Below are positions 31,090 to 41,488 of a stretch of DNA of 64,000 nt, piece by piece; the stretch's first letter is position 1; the number at the start of each line of letters is the position of its first letter. Below the pieces are notes generated by a model. It was given only the letters and a program-made list of their open reading frames with translations, did not search any database and was not told the origin of the DNA. Origin of the DNA: Oreohelix idahoensis. Lineage: Eukaryota; Mollusca; Gastropoda; Stylommatophora; Oreohelicidae. The translations under genes and the position numbers were made by a program. Where the stretch lies: NCBI GenBank assembly GCA_024509875.1, contig JAMPIV010000295.1, positions 1 to 64,000 on the forward strand. Direction: 5' to 3'.

Positions 31090-31545
31090 TGATAAATATA
31101 GAGGCTGACAGATTGGCAAAAGAAGGAGGAAATCTACCTCAGCCTGATGCAAGCATAAATTTCGAGGAGGCAAAGAGTTTTATCAGAATCAGATACAGAA
31201 ACAAATGGGATGTAGAGCATCCAGGTCACACACAAACCGACGCAACAGAAGAGAACAAGTGGTAATCTTCAGACTCCGCACTGGCCACAACAGATTGAGA
31301 TACCATCTATTCAACAAGCTAAAGATAGGAACTACCGATCAGTGTAACTGTGGCACTGATAAAATGACTGCTGAACATCTGCTGCAAAGTTACCCAACAT
31401 ATGCGGAACAGAGAAAGCGCATATGGCCGACACCAGTACCATTCGTGGAAAAGCTCTACGGAGATTCAAATAGATTCAAACTGACTACTGCTTTCTTTGA
31501 AAACATTCAAGTAGACGTCTGAAGGTGTACGAAGAAGAAGTATCT
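31090..31545 (+). pseudogene. LINE 3' end with RNase H C-terminus
   Basis: Starts in EADRLAKEGG, the end of a LINE-type RNase H domain. After a frameshift near 31260 it continues FRLRTGHNRLRYHLFNKL, CNCGTDKMTAEHLL (a Cys-x-Cys...His motif) and LYGDSNRFK to a stop at 31520-31522, then GTACGAAGAAGAAG. The RNase H-bearing, GAA-tailed architecture suggests an I/Jockey-superfamily LINE. 5'-truncated. Confidence 0.8.
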
Positions 31546-32066
31546 TTTTTTGTGTTTAATGTCTTTTTGTATTAAGTGGTAGCAGCTGTACAAGTTTTGT
31601 TATTATTTGAAACTAACTTCTGGGATGAAGCGAATTGATGTAGGCAATCATTGTTGTCTCACGCCATTACATGTGTGTTACGCACAGATAATTACTTTTT
31701 TCCAAAGTCTTTGTATAATTATTTTTCGTATTATGATCATTTTTTGACTGAAATGTGTATTAGGTTTTTTACAGTCAAAGGGACATAACCAGAGATATTG
31801 AGACTACAATTTTTTAGGAGTTTGCCTTCTCTTGTATCGAGACATGTTCGGTCTATAATTTCTTGAACGAAGCGTGACCACATCTCCTTATTTGGTAGTA
31901 TCAGTCAACTGTTGTAGATGTCTGAAACCTGTCTTAACGCTTCTGTTCATGACCATAAAAGGCGCGACTGTGTAAGACTTTTATCCCGAATGTTCTTAGT
32001 ATCGTCTTATGTGAACGGCGATTCAGATATTGGAGTTCTGCGCATGTCAAAACGGGTAGTTCGTTT

Positions 32067-32658
32067 GATGTGTAGAGTCATAGAAATGGTAACTTCGTTG
32101 TATAATTTTTACCATTTATTGCACGCCACAAAAACAGTCAGGATATATATATCATCAACATAGCTCAACGAGTTCAGCATTCAAAAATCATTATTAGCCG
32201 ATAGTCATGTGGAACTCAATACTCAATATTCGTATTGCAAACAGATGGCTTCTATATATTCGATATCATAGAGTTCTAGTTCGTGAAGCTGTATAAATAA
32301 TATATATAAATTCTGCAACAGTGTCAGCTGCAGATCATCAATGTTCATAGACAATAATAAATATTCCCTTCCTGATGCTAGCAGATCAGATGTATACAAT
32401 AAGTCCGTTTACAGTCTGCACGTGAATAGCATACATGGATTACAGGTCAGCTCGACCTTTATAACTTTCCTAAGTCTAACCATCTGACTTGGACGTGATC
32501 TCTGATATAACGAATCCTGGAACACAGACAATAGTCTTGCTGGTCTAGAGCGACCCATATGTATATATATATATATATATAACTAGTTCAGGTATAAAGA
32601 TACCGGTGACTTAATCCTAGTCAAAGTACCTCTCCATTTTGAATCACACAGGCGAGCA
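32067..32658 (+). repeat. Segment inverted between the two LTR copies
   Basis: Reverse complement of 40724-41309 with few differences. The left breakpoint is GATGTGTAGAGTC and the right is GGCGAGCA. The element 2 LTRs are collinear up to 32066/40478. Confidence 0.92.
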
Positions 32659-33501
32659 TGGTGGCCAAAAGTTGGTTTATGCTGGTACCAACTCTCAAGG
32701 GGGTCAACAAACCCAGACATCATCATCAAGCTTTCAACATTACAGTTTCAACTCATCACCTCAATGTTTGATGAAAGATTTTGAAAGTACCCGGCGTTGC
32801 TGAAAGTTGGAAATTGTTTCAAAATACCCGGCGTTGCTCGTCAAGTTGGCAGTTTTCCTACGATAGAAGGACAAGTGCCGAGCAAAGCGATTTCCTGATC
32901 TGTAAGGAAGAAGGACAAGTGCCGTAACAACTGTTCCAGTAGTAGAAGTCTATCGCAGATTCAGAAGGTCAAGTTCAGAAGCTGTTTTCTGTCAGAAGCT
33001 CATTTCCTTCGTCATGGCAGTTTATGAGAGCAGATATGGATCAACGTTGGATCATTGTCCTAAGAATGCTGATCACATCCTGTTCTGAACTGTGCTGACG
33101 TTTTGGATTCATAGAAGTTAAGTGGCCTGTTTTGTTTGTGAACTGTGCCCTTATGTTCTAGCTGAGCCTTCTAAATTCTTTCACACTTTTTGCTATTTGC
33201 TACATGTTATATGTTATTTGTATTTGTATATTTATATGTTTATATTTCAGCGGGTTTTCGGTTGAGCGGTGTCTTTCAGTGGAAAATACCACGTCACAGA
33301 GGTTTCTACTGTTAGCGTTTTCGTTAGGGACTCTGCGAATTTCCTACTGTGAAATTTGCTAGCGACAATCGTTGCTATATCTGTTTAGTTGTGACGAGTT
33401 GTGCTTTATTTTCGTTTTTGTATATTTTTTCTTTCTCTCTTTCTGTTTTTTGTTTCGATTTCATTTGTTTGTATTTGTAGGTCTCCTCTGTTCTATTATT
33501 C

Positions 33502-33703
33502 AGTTCTTTACAAAATTGCTGTTTATACACTGCGCTGGTGTAATGGCTTCGGCGTTGTACTGGCGACCAGGTGTTCATGGTTCAAACCCGGGCGTCGGCG
33601 TTTGAAGAAATGTTTACGGCCGGAAATTTCTGAATCCTCTGTTGTATTATTCAGCTTTCGGGTTGGAAGGAAAGTTCTTTACAAAATTGCTGTTTATACA
33701 CTG
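33502..33703 (+). repeat. tRNA-like SINE-like insertion inside the LTR, flanked by 31-bp direct repeats
   Basis: 33533-33672 has a perfect A-box (TGGTGTAATGG) and a B-box-like GGTTCAAACCC 44 bases later, then a 70-base tail. Identical 31-base repeats flank it (33502-33532 and 33673-33703). A second similarity (TCCTCTGTT.TATTATTCAG at 33484 and 33637) means a local duplication could also explain the flanks. Confidence 0.65.
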
Positions 33704-33784
33704 TAGCGTCATTTGTTTGTCATATCTTCGCATATTTCTTTTTAGTTTTCATTGTTTATTTATTTGACTTATGCGAATGTTTTC

Positions 33785-33955
33785 GTATTGTTTTGATCCT
33801 TGTTGTTGTTTACATTGACTTTGATCTTTGTTATTGTTTACATTGACTTTGATCTTTGTTGTTGTTTACATTGACTTTGATCTTTGTTATTGTTTACATT
33901 GTTGTTGACCTTTGTTATTGTTTACATTGTTTTGTTATTGTTTACATAGTTCTTG
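33785..33955 (+). repeat. Short tandem array in LTR (about 27 bp)
   Basis: Five or six units built from TTTACATTGACTTTGATCTT and TGTTATTG, drifting toward TTTACATTGTT. Confidence 0.85.
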
Positions 33956-33991
33956 CATAGTTAGCTTTCACTATTGATACATATATGCTCA

Positions 33992-34107
33992 TGCACTATT
34001 GGTCTATAGTGCACTTATCATAACTAACTTGTGGGTTTTGGCTTATGCACTATTGTAGTGCAGTTATGATAAATAACTGATGGTTATGCACTGATTTGTG
34101 TAGTGCA
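33992..34107 (+). promoter_or_regulatory. Three related hairpins near the LTR end
   Basis: Three near-identical inverted repeats with stem TGCACTA/TAGTGCA occur at 33992-34013, 34046-34062 and 34087-34107, spaced about 40-55 bases apart. They sit within 170 bases upstream of the presumed PBS, i.e. in likely R/U5. A role in RNA 3' end or packaging is only inference. Confidence 0.6.
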
Positions 34108-34158
34108 CTGATGATTAAGAAGTGACTTGTGATATTATTATACATTTGATAATACAAG

Positions 34159-34176
34159 TTGGTGTCAAGTCTTGTT
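34159..34176 (+). promoter_or_regulatory. Candidate primer-binding site of element 2
   Basis: TTGGTGTCAAGTC two bases after the proposed LTR end. TGGTGTCA equals the first eight bases expected for a tRNA-Leu primer, but the match does not continue. Weak. Confidence 0.35.
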
Positions 34177-34295
34177 TCCCACAGAGATTGGGGTAAACAT
34201 AGTGATTATACAAGCACTTTATTAAGTCTTGTTACTATTAAGGTTGAAATAGGATAGTTAATTATTTCAGGTTCTGTACTCACATTTTAGACATC

Positions 34296-36578
34296 ATGTC
34301 TACATTGGAGTACTTTATTGAGCAGGGTAAAGCCCTTGGGAAGACAGGTGATAAGTTGGAAGAATATGCAACTACTCAATATGATAAGGCATTAAAGTTG
34401 GAACAAAAGAAAATAGATGCTGAAATAGAACAAAAGAAACTGCAGATGCAGGTGGATGAAAAAAGATTCCAAATGGAAATGGAAAAAGAAAATAAGAGAC
34501 TTGAAAAAGAGGCTGAAAATAAGAGACTTGAAAAAGAGGCTGAAAATAAGAGACTTGAAAAAGAGGCTGAAAATAAGAGACTTGAAATAGAGGCTGAAAA
34601 TAAGAGACTTGAAAAAGAGGCTGAAAATAAGAGACTTGAAAAAGAGGCTGAAAATAAGAGACTTGAAATAGAGGCTGAAAATAAAAGATTAGAAAAACAA
34701 GCTCAGGTTGAAGAAAAAAAGTTACAGGCTCAGGCTGAAGAAAGAAAGTTACAGGCTGAGGCTGAAGAAAGAAGGTTACAAAGAGAGTCGGATGAGAGAA
34801 AAGCAAAAATGGAGCATGAAGAAAAACTCTTAGCTTTAGAGTTAGAGAAGTTAAAGTTATTGAACGCTGGTAATGCTAATGATGCAAATAAGGTGTCAGA
34901 TAAGACTAATGCTAAGGATTTCAAGCTTAATCTACCAGCATTTAATCCCTCAATCGATGATATAACATTTTATCTAGATAGATATGAAAGTGCATGTAAG
35001 GTGCATAATATAGATAAAACATTATATGTTTATCATCTGTCCAAGATACTTAGAGGTGATGCTTTGACTTTGTTGAGTATGGTAGATGTGCCTGACAAAA
35101 ACAACTATGAGGTTGTCAGGGCGGCATTGTTAAAGAAGTACCAACTTAACGAGGACGGATATCGTCTTAAATTTAAAAACATGTTACCAGAAACTGGAGT
35201 TGAATTCTCTGAATTCATCTCAAGCATCCGTCTTACTTTTTTACGATGGGTTAAGTTGTCTAAAACAGAGAGTACATTTGAAGCTCTTATGGACTTACTA
35301 CTTAGAGACAAGGTCATGTCTTCTGTTAATGAAGCTTTTCTTTCTTTTCTTCATGAGCGTAAGCCTAAAAACATAAAAGAAATGGAAGAATACTGTAGCC
35401 AGTATGTTACTGCGCATCCCCACATAACCATTAGCAACTCTAAAGTGAAAGAAGGTCTGCCAGTTGCTTCGGCAGCACCTTATGGCCCAAATTTTATGCG
35501 TAAATTTCAGGGTAGCAAGCAAAATTTCAATAAAAAGAGTAACCGTAATTATGCACAGGAGCATAGCAATCAATTTCAGGGTGATTCTTCGTCCCAGAAC
35601 TGGAGACAACCTAATACTAAACGGTATAATACTCCCGTTAGTTTTATAAATTTTCACAAAGGTAATCAGTATAGAGGAAAATATTTTTCTCAGAGACCTC
35701 AATACCAGGATAATAGAGGTTCTCAACAGTATAGAGATAGTAATGACAGTTATGGAAACTGGAACTCAAACGAGGATAAAAATTACAGTAGAGACTTTAA
35801 TGATAATTGCAGAGGCAATAATGGTCGCGGTAGATCGCAACATAAGAGAAAAAGATATCAACAGACAAACTCTGTTCAACAAGAATCTCAGGGAGTAGAT
35901 AAACAGGTTAATGATAATAAAGACCATAATGCTATCGGATGCTCATCTTTTGATTTTGGTAGAGCAAATAAATGTATCCAATGCAGTACTTTATTTGACC
36001 CGAAGACCGTTAGTACTTTAAGCTGTGGTCATCCTTTGCCCGCTCTTCCTGCTAATGTTGCTCATGATGGGAGAGGTTCTCTTATATTACATAAGGGGCT
36101 TGTAAATAGTAGTCCAGTCTCAGTGTTGTTTGATTCTGGATGTACTACTGTTGGGGTTAGGCAATCTCTTGTAGATCCATCCTGTGCTACAGGAAAGGTC
36201 ATCAAATGTGTTACATTTGGTGGCACGTTGGAAAAGTATCCTACTGCCATAATACATATAGCTACTCCTTTCTTCACGGGAGATGTCCACGCGTGTCTAC
36301 TTCCAAACCCTATTGCGGACCTAATAATTGGTCGTATTCACGGAGTTAGGGAATGTACCCCACAGCAAATTGCTGTTTGGGAGGAGCAAAACATTGAAGC
36401 TACCAATGCGGTGGTCACAAGAGCACATGCTCTGGATCCACCTCAAACTTCATTAACTAATAATGATGAAGTAAATGACCAAGATAGTCACTTGACTATT
36501 ACACGTGACTCATTTATCAAATTGCAAGAAGAAGATCCTTCTTTACAAAAATTCTTCATTCTAGCAAAAAAAAGGTGA
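34296..36578 (+). CDS. Element 2 Gag-protease
   Basis: 760 codons from ATG in ATCATGTCT. Residues about 20-195 are a Lys/Glu-rich coiled coil. Within it eight 9-residue repeats (ENKRLEKEA) come from a 27-bp tandem repeat. A Gag core follows (about 205-370: FNPSIDDITFYLDRY, SEFISSIRLTFLRWV), then an Asn/Gln/Arg/Gly-rich basic stretch (about 385-545). Instead of a CCHC knuckle there is C560-x2-C563 and C577-x-H579 (KCIQC...SCGH). The retropepsin has active site FDSGC (D613) and DLIIGR (675-680). The frame ends at A8 (36565-36572) followed by AGG TGA; pol continues in the +1 frame from 36574. Confidence 0.9.
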   Translation: MSTLEYFIEQGKALGKTGDKLEEYATTQYDKALKLEQKKIDAEIEQKKLQMQVDEKRFQMEMEKENKRLEKEAENKRLEKEAENKRLEKEAENKRLEIEAENKRLEKEAENKRLEKEAENKRLEIEAENKRLEKQAQVEEKKLQAQAEERKLQAEAEERRLQRESDERKAKMEHEEKLLALELEKLKLLNAGNANDANKVSDKTNAKDFKLNLPAFNPSIDDITFYLDRYESACKVHNIDKTLYVYHLSKILRGDALTLLSMVDVPDKNNYEVVRAALLKKYQLNEDGYRLKFKNMLPETGVEFSEFISSIRLTFLRWVKLSKTESTFEALMDLLLRDKVMSSVNEAFLSFLHERKPKNIKEMEEYCSQYVTAHPHITISNSKVKEGLPVASAAPYGPNFMRKFQGSKQNFNKKSNRNYAQEHSNQFQGDSSSQNWRQPNTKRYNTPVSFINFHKGNQYRGKYFSQRPQYQDNRGSQQYRDSNDSYGNWNSNEDKNYSRDFNDNCRGNNGRGRSQHKRKRYQQTNSVQQESQGVDKQVNDNKDHNAIGCSSFDFGRANKCIQCSTLFDPKTVSTLSCGHPLPALPANVAHDGRGSLILHKGLVNSSPVSVLFDSGCTTVGVRQSLVDPSCATGKVIKCVTFGGTLEKYPTAIIHIATPFFTGDVHACLLPNPIADLIIGRIHGVRECTPQQIAVWEEQNIEATNAVVTRAHALDPPQTSLTNNDEVNDQDSHLTITRDSFIKLQEEDPSLQKFFILAKKR
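34488..34703 (+). repeat. 27-bp in-frame coding repeat in gag (8 units)
   Basis: Unit GAAAATAAGAGACTTGAAAA+AGAGGCT encodes ENKRLEKEA. Three units carry one substitution (KEA to IEA or KQA). Unit length is a multiple of three, so changes in copy number keep the frame and lengthen the coiled coil. Confidence 0.95.
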
Positions 36579-39316
36579 TCCTAATCAGAATACTAATAGA
36601 AAATCTTGGATTTCTATGAAGAACGGCGTGCTTGTACGTATGGTACAAGACTCGACTACGTCCACTCATTCACAAATTCTTGTGCCCAAGAGCATGAGAT
36701 TGCAAATATTGCAACATGCTCATGACTCGCAATGTGCTGGACATATGGGTTTTTTCCCGTACAAAGTCGAGGGTTCTTGCGGCTTTCTTTTGGCCATTTG
36801 TGAGCAAGGACATACGAATGTACTGTCGCTCTTGCAAAGTATGTCAGGAGGTCAAATCTAAAGGACCACGACATGCTGCGCCTATCCAGGCTGCTGACAT
36901 CCCTATTCGCCCTTTTCAAAAAATGGCAATAGATATTATCGGTCCTTTTAGAATTAAGTCAGCTAGAGGACATCAATTTATTCTTACATGTGTCGATATG
37001 TGCACACGTTGGCCAGAGGCAATACCTCTCAAGAGCATCTCAACTGCTGATATCGCGGACGCTCTTTGGCTGATATTTTCTCGCTTGGGTTTTCCCGGAG
37101 AGATATTGTCAGACCATGGCACTCAACTTATATCAGACACTATGCCACAGGTAATGTCTATGCTACACATTAAGAGGTCTCTCAGCAGTATCTATCACCC
37201 AATGTCTAATGGGTTAGTCGAACGTTTAAATAGGACTCTGAAAACTTTACTTGGTAAAATAACTGAGGATCATCCTCAGGATTGGGACAGGGTCTTACCC
37301 GCGGCTCTCTTTGCGTATAGAGAGGTCCCCAATGAACATACAGGGTTTTCCCCTTTTGAACTTGTCTTTGGCGCGCAACCGCGCGGCCCTATGTCTTTAC
37401 TACACGATCTAATCACTGCCGATAATATTAGCGATGAGACTCAATCTTCTTATGAGTACGTCATTGCACTGAGGCAAAAGATCATCGAGGCGTGCAAACT
37501 AGCAACTTCTTCATCCGAATTTGCTAAAGAAAAGGCAAGGCAGTTTGCAAATAAAAATAGATGTCTACGACAACTTTGTCCAGGTGACAAAGCTTTCGTT
37601 CTACTTCCTTCAAGGGAGAACAGACTTCTAATTGCATGGAAAGGTCCATATGCAATAGTCTCCAAAATTTCTGATGTTGACTATGTTGTCGATATTGATG
37701 GAAAGCATAAAACTTTCCACATAAATATGCTCACGGAATTTCATGAAAGACCAGACTATTTGCAGCCTATTTTCCAGGCAACGGACAATTCTCAAGCACC
37801 TCATGGTCAGTACTCATCTCTGTCAGTTATACAGGATGAGGAAACTACTTTTTCTGATGTCAATCTTCCCCTTCCTATGGTCCCACTTTATTCTACGGAA
37901 TCTTGGAAAAACGTGACCGTTTCTCCAAATCTTTCCACTGAGGAACATCGACAAGTTTCTTCGATGTTGCAAACATTTCAGGATGTTCTTACAGACATCC
38001 CGGGACACACACATGTCATTGAACATGACATTGTGCTAACTGATCATAATCCTATCAGAGTCAGACCCTATCCAATACCTATCCATTTCCAGGCTCAAGT
38101 CGAAAAAGAATTGGATGAAATGATACGTTTGGAAATCATTGAACCATCCACTTCAGCATACTCTTCGTCTATGGTTATTGTTCGAAAAAAGGATAATAAC
38201 ATTCGCATTTGCGTAGATTATCGCAAATTGAACCAAGTTACGAAGTTCGATGCTGAACCTATGCCTTCATTGGAAGAACTACTTAATAAACTTTCTAATT
38301 CTAGATTCTTTACCAAACTAGATTTGTCTAAAGGTTATTGGCAAGTTCCTCTAACCGAACGTGCCAAACCTTTTACAGCTTTTTCTACAACTAAGGGTTT
38401 ATTCCAATGGAATTTCATGCCTTTCGGTCTTATGAACGCCCCTGCTACATTCGTACGCATGATGCGGCGAATTCTCGCATATCGTACAGATGTCATAGCA
38501 TACTTAGACGATATCTGTCTATTCAGTGATTCCTGGGAAGATCACTATTTGGGTTTATACGAATTACTGTCTACTCTTCGCGAGTATAACTTGACTGCAA
38601 AACCCTCTAAAGCCTTTACAGGATTTAGTGAGATTTCTTTCCTGGGTCATCGTGTTGGTCATGGTCTTTTAAAGACAGAGGACCACAATGTTTCAAAAAT
38701 ACTTAACATTTCGGTCCCTAAGACAAAGAAACAAGTACGGAGTCTATTGGGTTTGATCCAATTCTACGGACGATTCATTCCGAATCTGTCCTCCATTATG
38801 GCACCGCTTTCTACTTTATTGAAGAAAGGGTCGCCTAATCTGATCCGCTGGTCTAAAGAATGTCAATCCTCATTGGACCAGGTTAAAGCCCTATTTTCAT
38901 CTCCACCTATTCTTAGGTTACCTACTATTGAGAAGACTTTTGTTCTTCGAAGTGACGCCTCGTCAACTGGGATTGGGGCAGCACTAATGCAGGAGTATTC
39001 TGATACTCTGCATCCGGTGATGTATATCTCCAGGAAACTAAATGCGGCAGAAAAGAATTACTCGGTTTTAGACCGTGAGTTATTGGCTATGGTATGGTCT
39101 ATTCTGAAGTTACAAAGATTTCTTCTAGGCGCACACTTCATTGTGGAAACCGACCAGAAAGCGCTTACTGCTATTCAGAGCAAAAACTTGAAGAGGTCGA
39201 GGTCCACTCGTTATGCCATAGCTCTTCAACCATTTCGTTTCTCGGTTCGAACTATCCGTGGTTCGGATAATGTGATGGCAGACATTCTGTCCAGATGCCC
39301 ACACGATTCCACATGA
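36574..39316 (+). CDS. Element 2 integrase-reverse transcriptase-RNase H (IN upstream of RT)
   Basis: The first 50 codons (frame of 36574) carry the His-His half of the integrase zinc domain (HDSQCAGHMGF). At a T6 run (36751-36756) the frame shifts to that of 36716. From there (numbering from 36716): C37/C40/C43, catalytic D73 (IDIIGPF), D133 (LSDHGT), E169 (LVERLNRTLK), spacing DD35E; GPY/F module WKGPYAIVSK (308-317). RT: CVDYRKLN (499-506), KLDLSKGYW (D536), FMPFGLMNAP, YLDD (596-599). RNase H: LRSDAS, LDRELLAMVW, ETDQKAL, NVMADILSR; stop TGA 39314-39316. All catalytic residues seen are intact. There is no env. Confidence 0.92.
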
Positions 39317-40068
39317 TTCTTCTGTCATATATATATATTTCCTGATATACAGTCCAATATTATAATGACATGTTAGTAGATTTTTTCTCACTTTTTTTTG
39401 AGGGGAAATTATAACATTGTACCATGTAATTATCTAAGAAGGCTTAGTTAGTGATATACGGGCCAAAAGATCACTCGGCCACATTTAGATAATATATTTG
39501 CATAATTGTATTAAGAGATTTACCAGTTGTCTTTAAGATTTGTGTTATTGATATTTTCGCAGCACATCATTGAAGTCTGCGAGATTATGTCCATTGTGGA
39601 ACTTTGAGGATATCAAGTCCTGTCCTAGATTGGGAGCGGATGATGTCCACATCCTCTTCTATTGAATGTTTTATGTCAACGAAGATCAACACATGTATTA
39701 CTTATTAATTACTGTTGCTTTATATAATGTAATAATATAGTGCGGTATATTAATATATTACACCGCTATTTGCGCAACACATTGTATAATATCATAATAA
39801 TATATTTAATTTCATATATTGGTATGAGAGTAATTTGACTTTCATTATGATGTTGCCATCATTGTGGCGTGTGTTGGTGGCACCTTCCTGGAATATATAC
39901 GCGAATACTTAGATAAATTTTTTCTCTAAGGACCTGAGATATGATCTCAGTTTCGCTCCATGCGTTGAGCTAGTTTGTTAGGTATATATCCGCGCATCAT
40001 ACGTGCGTTAGGAGCCTAGATTTTCCGGCTCCAGGATTTTAAAAAAAATGTTTCATTTTTTTTTCCCG
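39317..40068 (+). other. Element 2 3' untranslated region
   Basis: About 750 bases between the pol stop and the purine tract, AT-rich, without an open frame of interest. No env-like ORF. Confidence 0.7.
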
Positions 40069-40082
40069 GGAGGGTGCGGTAA
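40069..40082 (+). promoter_or_regulatory. Polypurine tract of element 2
   Basis: GGGAGGGTGCGGTAA directly precedes the LTR start TGTTACGC. A related CCGGGAGGTGTGGTAA occurs at the same place in element 3. Confidence 0.7.
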
Positions 40083-41309
40083 TGTTACGCACAGATAATT
40101 ACTTTTTTCCAAAGTCTTTGTATAATTATTTTTCGTATGTATGATCATTTTTTGACTGAAATGTGTATTAGGTTTTTTACAGTCAAAGGGACATAACCAG
40201 AGATATTGAGACTACAATTTTTTAGGAGTTTGCCTTCTCTTGTATCGAGACATGTTCGGTCTATAATTTCTTGAACGAAGCGTGACCACATCTCCTTATT
40301 TGGTAGTATCAGTCAACTGTTGTAGATGTCTGAAACCTGTCTTAACGCTTCTGTTCATGACCATAAAAGGCGCGACTGTGTAAGACTTTTATCTCGAATG
40401 TTCTTAGTATCGTCTTATGTGAACGGCGATTCAGATATTGGAGTTCTGCGCATGTCAAAACAACGGGTAGTTCGTTTGGTGTGTTCCGCCCAGCTGGGGC
40501 AGTTTAGGAATGGTCTGAGTAGCGAGCAGACGCAACCTGCGTCTTGTGATTTTCTGAGGGAAATACATTGTCTTTGTGAGTTAGTTAGCTAACTAGACTA
40601 TTTCCCAGTATTATTCAAGCCTGCCTGGAGGCATATGTTCGTGGTTGATTTTCCGAAATAAGGTAATTTCTCTTGTATCGAACTTTATGCTATCATCTAG
40701 AGGTTCGTCATTTTGTCGCCTTTTGCTCGCCTGTGTGATTCAAAATGGAGAGGTACTTTGACTAGGATTAAGTCACCGGTATCTTTATACCTGAACTAGT
40801 TATATATATATATACATATGGGTCGCTCTAGACCAGCAAGACTATTGTCTGTGTTCCAGGATTCGTTATATCAGAGATCACGTCCAAGTCAGATGGTTAG
40901 ACTTAGGAAAGTTATAAAGGTCGAGCTGACCTGTAATCCATGTATGCTATTCACGTGCAGACTGTAAACGGACTTATTGTATACATCTGATCTGCTAGCA
41001 TCAGGAAGGGAATATTTATTATTGTCTATGAACATTGATGATCTGCAGCTGACACTGTTGCAGAATTTATATATATTATTTATACAGCTTCACGAACTAG
41101 AACTCTATGATATCGAATATATAGAAGCCATCTGTTTGCAATACGAATATTGAGTATTGAGTTCCACATGACTATCGGCTAATAATGATTTTTGAATGCT
41201 GAACTCGTTGAGCTATGTTGATGATATATATATCCTGACTGTTTTTGTGGCGTGCAATAAATGGTAAAAATTATACAACGAAGTTACCATTTCTATGACT
41301 CTACACATC
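40083..41309 (+). repeat. Element 2 right LTR, rearranged
   Basis: 40083 to about 40478 matches the left LTR start (31676-32066). 40479-40723 has no counterpart on the left. 40724-41309 is the inverted form of 32067-32658. The remaining 1.5 kb of the left LTR is absent. Either copy could carry the ancestral orientation. Confidence 0.82.
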
Positions 41310-41488
41310 ATGTTGCCTGTGTTGTACCCTGTGAACTACTCTACTGCAACATACACAGCAACATTATAAACCAGATAAGACACCTACATCTTGCACTTTA
41401 ATACCTGGTGTCGATAGGGGTGGTAATTTGACGTCATCCTAAATCCACCCTTATCAATTCATTCTTAATATGTTCTTGTATTGTCGTA

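Larger units (their letters stand above)
31676..34156 (+). repeat. Element 2 left LTR (about 2.48 kb)
   Basis: Begins TGTTACGCAC, identical to the right LTR start after the purine tract. Proposed end AATACA just before a PBS-like TTGGTGTCA. Length agrees with element 1's LTRs. Contains a SINE-like insertion, a short tandem array and three hairpins. The 3' end rests on TG...CA convention and PBS position only. Confidence 0.72.
31676..41309 (+). mobile_element. LTR retrotransposon element 2, gypsy-type with IN before RT (Gmr1-like order)
   Basis: Left LTR 31676-34156, internal region with Gag-PR (34296-36578) and IN-RT-RNase H (36574-39316), purine tract near 40075, right LTR from 40083. The right LTR matches the left for about 390 bases, then has 245 different bases and an inverted copy of the left LTR's 32067-32658. 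No matching end sequence follows, so the true right boundary and target duplication were not found. Coding sequence is interrupted only by two one-base homopolymer changes. Confidence 0.88.

Noticed and set aside
33533..33601. Functional tRNA gene inside the LTR
   Set aside because: Anticodon and T stems are imperfect and the piece continues into a SINE-like tail.
36565..36578. Programmed +1 frameshift at AAAAAAAA in element 2
   Set aside because: A one-base run-length change explains it as well, and a second such change occurs at T6 where no programmed shift is expected; left as a question in the findings.
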